From Magallana angulata (lineage: Eukaryota; Mollusca; Bivalvia; Ostreida; Ostreidae): 64,000 bases of DNA. Under the pieces are notes generated by a model that saw nothing but the letters and a program-made list of their open reading frames with translations, was not told the origin of the DNA and searched no databases. The first letter of the stretch is position 1; every line of letters begins with the position of its first letter. The stretch is from positions 19,023,501 to 19,087,500 of the forward strand of contig NC_069116.1 of assembly GCF_025612915.1 (NCBI RefSeq), read 5' to 3'. Of the stretch, positions 1-13,471 are shown in pieces. The translations under genes were made by a program, and so were the position numbers.

Positions 1-389
1 AGACATTGATCGATGGCGGAATAACGGTGTTATGTTGTCAGAAACACATGCACGTTGCACAAATGTCACCCACAGTGTTTTACCCTAGGGGTAAACATGT
101 ACAAACACATTTTTTGTCGGACTTGCTGTTGTAATATACTAGTATAACGATAAATCAAGAAATGTATATTCTACAAATGCTTAATAAGCACAACTTTTCC
201 TATTGATAAAATAAATTTAAAAGCTACAGACCAAAACTACTATCTCTAAAGACCTGATACATTTACATTCAACTTTGAAAAAACTCAACAAAAATACTCT
301 TCTATAATACGCATGCATAAAATCAATTTACATGAAACGTATCAATTCTTAAACAACAAAAAAATACCAGTGTCAACAATTTAGCCTAC

Positions 390-609
390 CTCTAATCATA
401 GACCCATTGAAATACCGAGATGCTGAAGTCGTTATTTGGTATGGACTAGTGGCCATACTCTGAGGGAAAAAAATACCAACATGGGTAGAGTTTATACGCC
501 TCTGATGAATTGGGGCTGGGTCCGGACACGAATTATGAGGAGCACCACCGGGAAATCCAAAACTTATATCCAAAAGTGAAAATGAAAATAGCACGATTCC
601 AAAAAGCAT
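390..609 (-). CDS. Reeler-domain protein, first coding exon (copy A)
   Basis: This exon encodes a hydrophobic signal peptide (MLFGIVLFSF onward) followed by the start of a Reeler domain: the FPGGAP motif, a cysteine, an HVG turn and the SPYQI strand that opens the fold. Reeler domains occur in reelin, ferric-chelate reductase-like proteins and small secreted immune proteins of invertebrates. I chose the Met at 609 over the one at 639 because it places the hydrophobic stretch at the N terminus. The frame ends at a good donor (AGAG then GTAGGC) in phase 1, so the rest of the protein lies at lower coordinates, outside the window. Two similar exons lie upstream at 4268-4526 and 11263-11479. It may be a separate gene or one of several alternative first exons. 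Confidence 0.7.
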
Positions 610-660
610 CTCTTCTTTGAATATTAAATCTTCGTGCAACTTATTGTCAACGAAATATAA

Positions 661-3600
661 ACATGCAATGTACAGTTACTTAGGCATTCTTTAATGACAT
701 GGCTAGCATACTATGGCGAAGACAAGCGGTCATAAACCCCCTGATTTATGATTCTATCACTATAGTTGGATTCCTGGGACATTCGGCTGTCGGAGAGTAG
801 TTATTGCTTTAATATCAGCGCACTTAATCCATGTATATAAATATCCCTATTTATCAATTTAACAAATGTAATTGCACGATATTGACAATAGCCCACACAA
901 ACACCTGTTAACCCGTTGTTAGAGGGGGATTTGTTACTTTTTTATAGTTTTTTGGGGGGAATGTTTCCTTGATATATATTTGTTGACGTATTTTACACCT
1001 CGTTACAAGCATCCTGTATTGTTTTATTTTCCTCTTATTTATTTGTTGTGGCCACAATAAAGAAAATATTATATTTGCGGTATATTAATTATCACGATAT
1101 ATTGGGGGTTGGCAAGGTTTCCCACTAATGCATTTCGCTTTTACGCATTTTCATCTCATTTTGTTGCTTTGAAATTTGAATTTATTATTACTTTAAAACA
1201 ACGCAAAAGTATCTTTATTGATAATAAATTTGTTTAGGAACAAATACAGATGAATATTTTATATCAATTTGCTTTTATGCCCATATTGTTCATTCTTTTC
1301 AACTATACTTTATTGCTTTTTATGGTTTTTCTGAGTATTTTGTACGAAGTTATTTTTAACTTGGCCAGAAATACATGTTCATATAAAGCGCCAAATATGC
1401 ACTCCCTGAATGGTAGCTGCCCTCTTGTGCAATGCACAAATCAAGAAGCGTTCACTCTGTATAACAGTTACACACGCCTAAATGATAAATGATCACATTT
1501 ATTCACAAGCTCAAAATGAAAGCTTGCTGTGGTTTTAAATTTCACTCGATGCATATTTTCTGCAAAACATCAATTGCCAGTCGATATCATAATTACTTGA
1601 CTAGTGGTTTCTATATTTCTCTAAAGGCGACAATGTCATGACTTAACATGCTAAAAGGAATTCATAAAAACACCTCATTACCACAGAAAGATGCTAAAAT
1701 TTATAGCTTACTCGCTGTCTGACCAATAAATTACTTATCAAAGCTTTCATCGGTGGCAAAGAAAAATGTTAATTGGATTTTGTAAAGGTCTTGTTAAGAT
1801 TTTGTCTGTCATTCATACAGAGTATGTGTGCTCATTTCAGTCAAAATAGGGTGTCTCTTGTCAATTTATCTCATTAATACTGAAATATAACGTGATTGCA
1901 TGAATTTATTTATCGATTCAATATGAACTGTTCAACTCCAAATTTAACTGAATTTGTCAGGAATAGCTAAACTGATTCAAATATTTAATTAAACGGTATA
2001 GCAATTGAAATTATATAATTATGGAGGCTTGGCTCAACGCATGCTGCGTCATTAAATATGCTTTGATTGTAAAAATATTAATTTTTTTTATGGGGGGGGG
2101 GGTGTATGAATTTTGTCAAAAAGTTAACATATGACAAATTTAAAAGCAAGCAAGATATTTAATTTTGCCGGGGGATGGTCTGAGCCACCCGACCCCCCCC
2201 CCCTCCCCCAAATCAGCGCATGACATATCTTTAAGCCGCATTTCTGACGCTTTACGGGAAAATATAGCTTTAGAGGTGCAGTTCAAACTATATTAGCAAT
2301 TCAACGGCGCACAAAAGTTTTCGTTTTGGACTTCTCAATTTTCGTAAAAAAACCATTTTGCGGTAGTATTTGGTATTGTGGTATCCATGTGGTAAAAAAT
2401 ATCGTGAGACATTTCACTACTAGGGGTAATACTTTTGAATAGCACTTGGAATTATTTTCAGCACCTACACTAGCCACGTAAGGTGAAGAAAGAAGTGTGG
2501 TTTGTTTACAGGTGAAATGAAACATGGACCTGCACGCGAATTTTACATGCTTCACTCTCTGTGGTTGGTAAAGTTTTAGGCAAGTAATGTGAATAAGTAC
2601 TAAATATGTTTAAAGAATCTCGCTAATCAAAGATAATGATATTAGGTTAATCAGACCAAAACTGGCGTACGACTTAATTCACTGTAAGTTGCAAGATTTT
2701 CTTTAAAACAAATGATAGGTCTACTGTGCGGGTTTTCGGTGGATATACAGCCCTGCAACTATATATCTATATGCTAAAACTGTTTGGTATTTGTTGATCT
2801 CCCCTCCGTTTATTAAAATAAAGTCTATTTGTCGTTAATTGTTTAATTTGATTGATTTTTTTTACCATCACACAAACTAATTTAATTTAAAATGTTAAGG
2901 CAATGCAGAAAACATGTTTTGGTAGAACACTTTGCTCTATGAGAAGCTCAAAGAGTTATATGTTGCAAAAGAAGTGATCCTATGTAAATTAAATATTCTT
3001 TTGATTTTGGATTCAATATATTTGATATTTTAGACAATGAAACAACAACAACAACAACAACAAATGCTATCAATGACCAGTGTGGAAGATTGTTCACTTT
3101 AATTGACAAAGAAAATCTTTAAAATTCTTTCAATATATTTTGCTGAATTTGCTAGAGAAAAAAAGTATCCAAAAAGTAAATAATTATAAAATTATTATTT
3201 CGCTCGTCCTGAAAGCATATTTTTGAGTTTCTGTTCTATCATTTTTTCATGAAAAGTTTTAATTTTGTAAATTTTGCAAGTTTTGGTTAAACGCGTAATA
3301 TAAATATATTGCTTATATTTTTCTTTGACATCTTTTTTAATGGAATAGATTTTAAAAATCTAATGTATCTTTTCTCTTTTGAATGGATTCTGTAATTCTT
3401 AACTTGTTTCGAGTTCGTATTGTAGAAAAATAGAAAACTCGGCGACAAACACAATAAATTTGGTTTTATGCAACTGTGGAAGCCCAGTACTATACATGTA
3501 ACATGAAAACGTCATCGTCATAAAAGGCTAGTTATAAAATGACTCTTCACCCCAGGTCACAATAGGTCAAACTAGACATTTGTCATTTTACGCGTCGTCA

Positions 3601-4250
3601 CGACTGACAAAAACCGGTCTGGACAATGCATTGTTTCCCGTCAATGACGTCACTAGCAGAAGATTTTGCTAAATGACCAAATAAACTGGGTTTTTTTTTT
3701 CAAAATCGGGAATTTACAATAATAAGAGGGCAGATTATTGTATTGTATTGATAGTTTTATGGTCCTTGCTCAACATTTACGCTTTAGTTATAATTCATTT
3801 TAAATACAGAAACTCAACAAATAATTAGCCACGAAATTGAATTAAACTCCTACATATAGCACCTTCTCCGTTAATTAGAGATCCCACATTTGACCGGCCC
3901 TTTGATTAAATAAAAAGATATATCTGGATTGCGATGCTTATTTTTATATCAAATTTGTATAATGATAAAATAAATCACCTTTTAATTGGCTTTCAGCTGT
4001 AACAGTTTATAAATCAATGTCACCTCACTTGGTCTGAAGAAACTTCCAAGCACACGTGTTTATTCAATTTTAAGAATGTGCACCTTGCTAACTTTATATA
4101 AAATCATTGACAGACAACCGACAAAACTGAATTACAAAATTCATACTGCACTCTCAGGTGAAGAAGCGAATAAAACCTAACACAAGATCATTGTTTATGC
4201 AATATTTATATGACTGGAAAACCTTTAATTTGAAAAAAAAATAATGGTCT
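661..4250. other. Non-coding AT-rich stretch between Reeler exons A and B
   Basis: I see no convincing exon on either strand. The stretch contains a G run near 2091-2103, a C run near 2191-2213 and an AAC microsatellite at 3041-3063. In particular, no Reeler continuation exon was recognised on the minus strand, which matters for interpreting the upstream copies. Confidence 0.5.
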
Positions 4251-4267
4251 GGGTCAAATATACGTAC

Positions 4268-4526
4268 CTCTGACTCGATTGTGTGGTTTTCCCAGAACTT
4301 TACTATACGTTTCATTTTCATAGAATTTCGTGTCAATTATCACTTTATAGGGCGCCGTGGAGGAATTCTGAGCCAAATATTGTCCAACGTGAGTTTCATT
4401 AAGCGGTTCCGTATGGAAAGTGGTCGGATTTCCACAGGTGTCCGGCGGGGCTCCAATGATAAACGAATAAACAGAAACGGTCACAGAGAAAAGCACCAGT
4501 CCTGATAGGAATTGAAATCCGGCCAT
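4268..4526 (-). CDS. Reeler-domain protein, first coding exon (copy B)
   Basis: A signal peptide (MAGFQFLSGLVLFSVTVSVY) is followed by the Reeler opening: IGAPPDTC, a THVGQ segment and APYKVII, which is the SPY.I strand of the family. It is a diverged paralogue of the exon at 390-609, with the same order of motifs. The exon ends at a strong donor (AGAG then GTACGT), again in phase 1. The Met at 4526 is preferred to the one at 4550 because it sits directly before the hydrophobic core. No second exon was found in the 3.6 kb downstream on this strand. The reading is consistent either with an alternative first exon of a gene lying to the left or with a gene whose next exon I failed to see. Confidence 0.68.
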
Positions 4527-4559
4527 TTTGGATAACGATTTCAGTGTCAAAGGGGGTTC

Positions 4560-7500
4560 TTAATAATTTCAAGAGAAAGAAAAGAAAGATGGCATAAAGA
4601 TCACGTGGTTAGGTCAAGAGAAGTCGTTTTAGCTGTCATTAATTAACAAGCCCGACATAAATATGCCAATGACATGATATCGACTTGTCAATCAACGGGC
4701 CCGTCATGTGAGACAGGGAGGTAATAAGAGAGCGGGTGATTGACGAAAAATGTCGCACGGTTCAAAGAAGAGAGAGGGATGACAACAATGACTCCGATGT
4801 ATAAACGTCACTATCTGGCCAAACAAGGACCCGTGTGCCGCGCTGTTCCGTTACGGTCGGCCATTAATGGCTGCTATATGGTTATTGTAAGATCTTTACA
4901 GTTGGTTTGGTAACCTTTATCTCTGGACCGCTTAGTACACTTTGGAACGAATGATGGATGGACCAGATAAAAAAAAAATGGAATTGGTCGGCAAGAAAAT
5001 TTTGGTTTTACGCAACTATTCATAAACAAAGAATATTCGTTTATGAAAATAGAAAATTGACCGCGCAAGTTGTCTAAAAATAACGCTCAAATTATTATTC
5101 AATAGTTTGCAAGCTTCAGAGAAGGACAGTAACTTGTTCAGAACTTTCTTGTTAGAATTACAGCTTTATATAAAAATTTCCAGTGTTATTTTGGAATGAA
5201 TGGGGAAAACCTTTTTGTTAATGAACTTGTCGTTATATTAAATGCAGACCATTGCCACAAAAAAGTAAAGGAAATATCAATTTCAATATTTTGAAAGAAA
5301 CACGTAAAATGACATTTAATTTGATTATAATTTGTTTGTTTATTTGCATTTCAAAATGCACCTCTTTTTGAATTCACACTGAATCAGGAAATATAGAGAA
5401 CGGTTGTCATTTCCCTTCTTTTGAGTATGAATCGTTTGTCATTTCTTCTGCGTGGGACCTTTTTTCTTTCTGTAGTGACGTCACACAAGTAACAAGCAAA
5501 TGGGGTGACAAGAAATCCTGCTTTTACGATTTCGGATACAAAGACCATGCGTTGTCTATTTAATTACTTTCACTTATTCTTCACGTCTCGTCATAAATGA
5601 TGTATCACCAGGGAAAAAAAAATCTATGATTGATTCAATATATAACCAGATTTGAATACTGATCTTAAATCTCTTTTTAAAAAGAAAAGTCAGATAAAAG
5701 ATTTTTAGCGTTTGAATGTCTGTCGAAATTTCTTTGTTGGTTTAATCAGCAGTTAGTTTTCTCTCAAAATGATTTTTGCTTCAAATTTTCTAGTCAACGT
5801 TCAACTTTAGGTTGTTTTGTCTCTCGTAAATTAGATCTGAATGGGTCATGCACAGAAACTTACTGATCTTCCAATGTAAAACTTCTTTAACTTATTTTGA
5901 ATGAAATCAAATTATGCGATGAAATACATTTATCTTGATTTATTCTCAATTTAATTTTCTTAGATATTTATGAATTAATTTCATTAAAAGAATCTCGCCT
6001 CCTCTACCAAAGTTCAAATATGTTTTCAATTACATTTCAATCAGTTTATGATAAGTTATGCATTGGGCATCGATCATCTTTGTCTAGATGACAAAAAACA
6101 ATAAAAAGGATAAAGAATACACATATCTTAAACGGCAATGAAAGTTATGTAAATACAGGGGTCTCTGTTGAACTTTTTAAAAATATCTTGCCCGAGAGAA
6201 CGGTGAACTTTTAAATGAGCGAGGCATTTTTAACAGCAAAAGGTACCGTGCTCGTTTGCTACGTTAGTCTAGGTTGAAGTTTTACAAAAGCCTATTGACA
6301 TGAAGTTAAAAAAGTGATATATTGTAAGTTCCAACATAGAACCATGCAAGTCATGCAAATTTTTTTAATACAATAAAGATTTTATTATCTATTTTTCTTG
6401 CCAAGTAATCTCCCTTACTGTATCAAGGAGCGTGTCTTGCCTATGACATTGTATGAAATTAAATTCATCAAAACATATTCATTTTTATTAATAATGTTGT
6501 AATCATTACTATTTTTATTAAAATAATCAATGTTTTTAATATTGATATATTTAAGACAATATCCAATTTTTTAAGCTATACTATTTGGAAGTTTCTTTTC
6601 TAAATGACAAGTCAATTTCTGTCTAAAATTATCATGTCTAAAATTAAGGTAGACCCGGGTAGATAGTTAACCACCCAGCCTCCCTGATATGCATTGCGAC
6701 AACAGCGTGGGAGAGTGAAGAAATGATACTTCTACGAAATGAGGTTAACAATTATGTTGACAGAATTCCCCTTCATTCCACTAAAATATTGCATACAAAG
6801 ACGGTCGAATCACAATAAAGTAGATATGTTTTTCAGGGGCCGACAACTTTTGACACCTAGTTTATCGTTGTCTACTTTTTGTCACGTAACATGATATAGT
6901 TTTTCTAGTCATGAATATCTGTCGCATAAACTTCAACCATAAACAATCTAACTGCATATCTGAAATAATTATGCACTCCATATAAATCTCGTATACATCT
7001 ACAAGCTTTCGTACCTTTTCTTGACACTGCTTGATATTTTACTGCCATATTAATTGGTTGATTTCTAAGTTGTCTTGGCATTATTTCAATTACATAACAG
7101 TAAAAAATCGTGTATTTCCGGTGTGTAAAATATTCGTACATTATTGCATTATTGATTATGTTCTTCATTTTCCAGGTAACTTCAAAATTCTTAGAAAATT
7201 GTAATTTAATTATTCCAATAAAGAATGCTACTTTAGATGGTTGACAAAATTTTTTATAGAATTAAGAAGAAGAATTTATCACTTTCATTGCCTTCGAGAC
7301 ATCTCGATATGGAAAGAGTCGAATTTTAAAGTAGTTTGAGATGTTCAAAAGTTTGGTTAAAAAGCTGTGTCATTCAGATATGCCATCAACTCTCAAAACA
7401 TGATTACCGACAAAGACAAGACCTGGCCACCTCTAGCAAAGTACATTTGCTGAACGACAGGATAACAAACTGCAACAGATTTGAACAAGAAATAATGGAA

Positions 7501-10500
7501 TAGGTTATATCATTTTGACAATTACCTACCAATGGGTGCAAGTAGCTCTTGCCAAATTTTAAACAATTAATTACAACTCTTCCATTGGATAATGATCCAT
7601 AAATACAATGCATCTGGAATGTCTCATTTTCTTGATGATTTCTTCTTCATATGTCCACCTACTTCGGATGTACATGTACTTTTATGTTTAATACAAAATT
7701 GCAATAATTGACAATCACACAATCGAGGAATTTGTTTTCCCTTTGATTTGTTATTATATCAAAATCTACAGCAAACGATAAAAAATAAAATTTAAAATTT
7801 TGAGCTTAAATCATGACCATGTCCATTTAAGTCCTCGGCCTGTCTAAACCAGACTTCAGCGTCAACGAGCACTGTTGATGCAGAGACCAAAGCCCCACAC
7901 ACCCACCCCCCTCCCATCAACCAATGGATCACAGACTCTGGACAAACTAGCAGGTACTACAAATGTTGTAGAATGTTGTAATAGGTTTCACAAAGAACCA
8001 GCGTCACTAAAGTGTGTCAAGGGTATCTGTTCAAAAGCTGTCATTATTACAAGCTCTGACTAGAACTTGCTTTCAGATTATGGTAGACTCCAGTATAAAG
8101 AATATTCATACTATCAAAATCTTTGAGCTTTAAAGATAGTGACATAAAATTGTTCCTATGGTAACCTTCACATATATGGTAAACTGGCTGTTCCTTTTGT
8201 GTACCGTTCTGATCATTTCATACAACATTGTAGAAAAAATAATATATTTTTCTGCAATGATAGCTACTTTTATACCCGCATGAATCACCTTATATATCTT
8301 CGATTTTCAATTTACTCAATCATACCTTAGGGTTCAATCGATGTTCATTCAAAAATATAAAAAAAAATAGAAGATTTTTTTTTCAAACGCCCCTCTAGCT
8401 TAACAGGTTTCAATACTCAGCTTATGATAAAAAGTAACAGGGATTTTGTATTTGATAGCATTTTGCATTGTATAAGACTTTAAAGTACCCTAATGATAAA
8501 GTTGAAAAATTGTGCGACGTAATTCGTGTGAGTAGCATTCTCGGTAAGAAATCTGAATTTTTCCCAGTGAAAAATAATAATGAATTAATGAAGAAATTTT
8601 AAATATTTTTCCTTTCATCGATTAGCACTTTTTTCACATGTATGTGTATTAAATAGAAGTATTAACAATCGACCAAATGTTACGGAAACAATAACTTTGG
8701 ACCTCCATTAGAAAGCATTTTGCATCTCGGTCTCAAAATATTGTTTTGAAATATGAAAGTAACATACAATGCATTTCAAAACTTCACTTCGAGGTAAAGA
8801 ATCTTAGAAGCCTGCAATGTATTTCATCAGTAACAACAAATACAATTTAAGTAAATAAAAGTGCAAATTGCAGGTTTAAGCTACTTTCAGATGATTTTCA
8901 ACGAAAATACTCATACTTGTACCTCTCGAAGTTAAATTAAATTGATTTAAGGGGGGGGGATCGAAGACATTTTTCTCTTTTTTACCTAAAGAATTCAAAG
9001 GACCGAAACTATCTCTTAAGGGGATTTATTGTTGGAAATATGCTATTTTTCTTCTTTCCATTTGGAAGTCTCTCCGAATGCAAAATCCAAATAGATTTTC
9101 AATCATCGATCGTGTCAACCTTAACGAGAGTGGGAGTGTTTCATTTAACAGAATTTTATATTTGATATCATTATCATAAAGTGAATCGAGTAAACAAAAA
9201 GATACTTATGACTCGATTTTTTTTTTAGGAATTGGTAACATGGGGCATACTATAATCGTAAGTCATTTTGTCAAACGCACTTGTAGATTTGGCTAGAGTT
9301 CTGTAGAGAAATTTAGAAAAGCATGATTAATAACAGGTTAGCTAGAAATGTATCCGGTATGCAAACAATCTAACTTTCATTGAGTCAGAGGTACTCCCTG
9401 CCATATTACTAGTATCTATAGTGTTCAATCATATTACTTAGAAATACTATTAATTTTTTTTTCATTGATAAAACCGGCGATTTATATTTGTTTTATTTTC
9501 TTTTTTGCAATCTTTGATTCACAATGTTTTTAAGGCACATATTTTAGTTCAGTATGGAAAAATTTATATCGTTTTTGTTTTACATGACGGTTTTCGCATT
9601 CGTATTATGTTTTCACTTTTTCAAGAGTCTTTCTAAATAATGTGATTAAACGAAACAATAATTTAGATATTGTACACAGAGGTAAAAAAAAATAATCCAA
9701 TTTACAATATTAAGTGCACATTACCTATTTGGACAGTTAAAAAATATGTAAATTTCTGAAAAGTTTGAATTGAGATGTATAAATTATGATTTTAAGGCAA
9801 TGTTGTATCAGAGTACATGTACTAGTATATGAACTTGTTGTGTCTAGAAAGTGAAGTACGGGGTTGCTATGGTTTCAATGCGTGCCTTTGGATAATTACT
9901 TAAAAATGTAGAACCGTCGTCCAGGTAGTATATATGAAAGGAAGGTACATTGTTAATTTGTACGAGAATATATTTATTTCTGAATTGTTCTACGTTTATT
10001 CATAAAAGCAAGATTGCTTATTATTCAGTTTGCTTGAATTGTTTTCGATGAACATGTAACTTGTCTGAGTTCTAGTTTAAAGAATTTCGTGAGTCATTCG
10101 GTTGTATATTTAACATGACCAAGACTTGAACTTTTAAAATACAGGCACAAGAGGAATTATACATCACGATTTTAATCGAAATTTCAGCATAATGGAAAAA
10201 TGAAGTTTATCGTACATAAAACCAAAACTTTGAGAGGTCCATCAGATAGACCATGTCGCACTGGAAAAGTTTACACGTGTTTTTATCTAGTCGACATACC
10301 ATATGCATGTTCGATATCGTTTTAAACTTAACATGCATTAACGAGACTTGTGTGATTATGTCTAGATATCTTAGACCTTTATTGCAAAGTAAGCATTTTG
10401 ATTTGGACAAACCATTGCCGTCTGTTGCAGTCATATCGCCTTATGCCCTTGTTCATCTTTGAACCCCATTCAAACTAAGTCATTTGAGACTTAACCTTAA

Positions 10501-11225
10501 AATACGTCATATGGAGAAACTAATTACTTTGTAGTAAAATAATCAAGCAAAGACTTGTGTTTTTTCTCTTGTTGCATAAATATTGCTGGATTAATACAGA
10601 CAGGCGGTTTTTGGCGGTTTGACGAGCGGTCATTCAGGCGTGGGAGTCCGTGGGATGAAGAAACCACATCGCACATAAAAACACAGTTAAGCTGACAACA
10701 GCGGTTCAAAAATGTCGCTAAATTGACAGGTAGAGTTCAAGAATTCGGGCCTTGTTTGTCCTCAAGAACCAACTGGCAAGGTGTGTCGGCAAAAAGACAG
10801 TTTCTTGTCATAACCCTTTAGGAACTTGCATACAAGTTTTCAACAACTGAACATTTCTGAGAAACCATTAACTGTTTCTCAAATCCCTCACTATAGAAAT
10901 TTGCTTGTACTTTCTTTCATTCTTATTTTTAAAAGAACGACAGTTAGTATAATTTATCATGAAAAAAAACCCTAATGGTCCATGGTAACATTTGTATCTT
11001 TTTTTCCACATAATTGTCTCTAAAAGGAGATTAAGTTGATCAATAATAACCCACCACCCTTTATTAGATTTGATATTTTACTGATTCTGAACAACACAAA
11101 TAACTCGCTACTTGTTTCTCCAATTAATAGTTGAATTAGAATATGCATAGGTAAGTTAAGCAAGAATGATATGAAAAAAGAAGAGATATGGAGATAAGGC
11201 TAGATGGAGAATGTTGAAGATATGA
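4560..11225. other. Long non-coding stretch between Reeler exons B and C
   Basis: About 6.7 kb of AT-rich DNA without a convincing exon. The only structure recognised is a fragment of a dispersed repeat near 8155-8290 (listed separately). Short open frames here lack domain features or splice support. Confidence 0.5.
8155..8290 (-). repeat. Dispersed repeat fragment, family with copies near 53.0 kb and 57.1 kb
   Basis: Two parts are recognisable. One contains CACATATATGG followed by CTGTTCCTT and a CGTTCTGAT word; it matches 53012-53075. The other contains TGCAATGATAGCTAC and CCCGCATGAATCA; its reverse complement matches 57135-57235 and, more weakly, 51840-51900. The layout fits a short interspersed or non-autonomous element, but its ends were not fixed. 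Confidence 0.4.
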
Positions 11226-11262
11226 GACACTTATGACTTTTGCAATAACAGTTGTGATCTAC

Positions 11263-11479
11263 CTTTTCTGGCACCATTGGCTTCTTCCGGTCCCACAACG
11301 ATCCGGTATCCGGCTGGACTCCGGGTGTTCATGGGATCCACCCCTCTGTGTCCGGGTACCATTCTGACGTTCCGGTCCTGGAGATTCTCATATTGACAGA
11401 AATCCTCTGGGGCACCAAAGCTGAAGCCATCAACGACCCCAAACAAACAGATCACAGCAATGACACAAACAAAGTCCAT
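11263..11479 (-). CDS. Reeler-domain protein, first coding exon (copy C)
   Basis: The frame starts with a signal peptide (MDFVCVIAVICLFGVVDGF) and continues with FSFGAPEDFC, PGHRGVDP and SPAGYRIVV. The PGHGxDP element is a hallmark of Reeler proteins of the insect and mollusc defence type, so this copy is the most canonical of the three. The donor (AAAG then GTAGAT) is in phase 1, as in copies A and B. The start at 11479 gives the cleanest signal peptide; a Met at 11494 is in frame. No continuation exon was recognised between here and copy B. Function is not known from the sequence beyond secretion and membership of the family. Confidence 0.7.
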
Positions 11480-11499
11480 TTTTTCAAACGCCATTCAAA

Positions 11500-13465
11500 T
11501 TATTTTTGGCAAGAGAACGTCTCGTTATGGCAATAGGAAATGTAAAAGATGGCTTTTTCTAATTTTGAGTTTCCGGTATTTCTTAAGAATGGCTGAAGAT
11601 GACAATTGCCCGAGGGTGTTCTACTAATATTTATCTGTCTGTCGAAGTGAAGATTCTATCAGTTGACCGTTTGACTTGTGGTCCACAGTACGTGTACACG
11701 ATATGCACGTCCGTCTGCAGTCCCCGACGGAAATAGATCGCTTCTTCGAATTATGTCTCACATGCGCAACAGACAAAATAAATGCCTTGGGGATTTTGTT
11801 TAAAATATTACTGTTTGTGTTTAACAAAGCATTTTGGTTGTAATTATGTCATGCGCATCCGGTCCAGAAGTTATGATTGACTTTGATTGACAACACTGCG
11901 CTGATTGATAAATGGACAATTATAGGAGAGTTATTTTCTATAACGATTATGGTTCATCTGTACTCATAGTCTTAATACATTTTACAATTTGTAAAACTAT
12001 GTCTATAACACGACACATTTAGTATTTTAATACTGTGACAACAGTATAACAACGAGGGGAAATACAACAGAAGTTTTAAAAGGAGCATAAATAGATAAAG
12101 GTAATTAAATGCGTCTCGCAACTTCCTTAATACAGTATCTGGAGACTATAAAAATATCTTCCTTTGGTTAATCAAAATTTAATTTACATATGTTTTACTC
12201 ACATAGTGAATGGGAGCAAGCGGCAATGCCTAATTTACATCATTCCCTATATTTAAATAAAAGTGAAACCACACACATAGGGTTTTAAATCAATTATATC
12301 TACAAGAAAACAAAAGTGGCTTTCTGGGACAAGTTTCACCGAAATGGTTCACAAAGAGAATTAAATGATATAATGAAAACCTTCATTATTTGCAAAATTA
12401 AAGGTTTATTGATATTACTTAAATAAATATTCGAAAAATGTATAGGCGCCATAACCAAAACCCTTTTTTCTGCTTGTCAAGATTTCTGATTAGTCTAGCC
12501 CCCCCCCCAGCCCCCCCCCCCACCACCACACACACACTTTCAATTTTCTTCCGACGCCACTGAGTTGTTCTGTGAAATCGTGTAAATGATAATTTACATT
12601 GTTCTCGTGTGAAGGAATACAAAATATAGAATGTTTTCCCAAACCCTTGGTCACCCTGGTTTTATCTTTTATCTATGTTAGTTCCGTTCCGTATTATAAT
12701 TTTGTGACAGATGCACAGAATTTGTTTTCATTTTCATATCCATGCATCTTTCTAGTACGTTTTTTTCTCCCACAAATTCCCCTATGGAAAAATTATTCCG
12801 TTAATTACTCGAGGCAAACAGAAAATGTTATTATTTAAATCTTAAAATTCATTTTTTTAGGAACCGAGATTACCTAATTAAGTTTTAATACCTGGCGAGA
12901 GTAATACAATTTCCTTGTCTGTTTTCGTTATTTGTATGTAGTTCTCTACACATTGGTATCATTCAAGATGTGGTTGTACATGTAGTTTTAGCAGATAAGG
13001 TACATATCCGGTATATGATAAATTTTTTTCTTGCAATGGTTCGGATACCCTGGAACCGATATTATGCAAGTACGTGTACTTTGCTTTTATGAAAGCGTCG
13101 GAGTTACATGTGACAGTTACTTAGTAGAGAAATGGATCGGGGTTGAAATGTTACTGTGTTTGTTACATCAATCCAGTCGATATTTTGCGTTTAGACTAGT
13201 CAGTATATTAGATTAAAAAATGTTGTTTATTTATTAGTTGATTTTGAGAGCCATTAAACATGGAACATGGATCATACAAGTTTTCATTTTTAATGATTTT
13301 GATTATACATGCACAAATATAATGTATCGGGTACAATGCATAACTGTATAGAACGAACTAATTTTGTCATCTAAATCTGTGTAAATAAAATAAGACCGAT
13401 TTTGTTTTTTCTCTCATTTTATTTTAATGATGCCAAATACGGAAATCTTCAAAGCTGTTCTCATG
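11500..13465. other. Intergenic stretch between Reeler exon C and the first LPMO-like gene
   Basis: No exon recognised. It contains a C-rich repeat fragment at about 12437-12563 that resembles the element at 60040-60498 (listed separately). The rest is AT-rich sequence with short unsupported frames. Confidence 0.5.
12437..12563. repeat. Small poly-C element related to the 60 kb element
   Basis: It shares the string GATTAGTCTAG followed by a long C run, then CACTTTCAATTT and CTTCCGACGCC with the right end of the element at 60040-60498. Its left side starts TATAGGCGCCATAACC, loosely matching the left end of that element. It appears to be a short, internally reduced copy. Confidence 0.5.
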
Positions 13466-13471
13466 GTAACA

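Noticed and set aside
1250-1492. Plus-strand 80-codon hydrophobic frame
   Set aside because: No family resemblance, no splice or promoter support, and hydrophobic frames arise easily from T-rich DNA.
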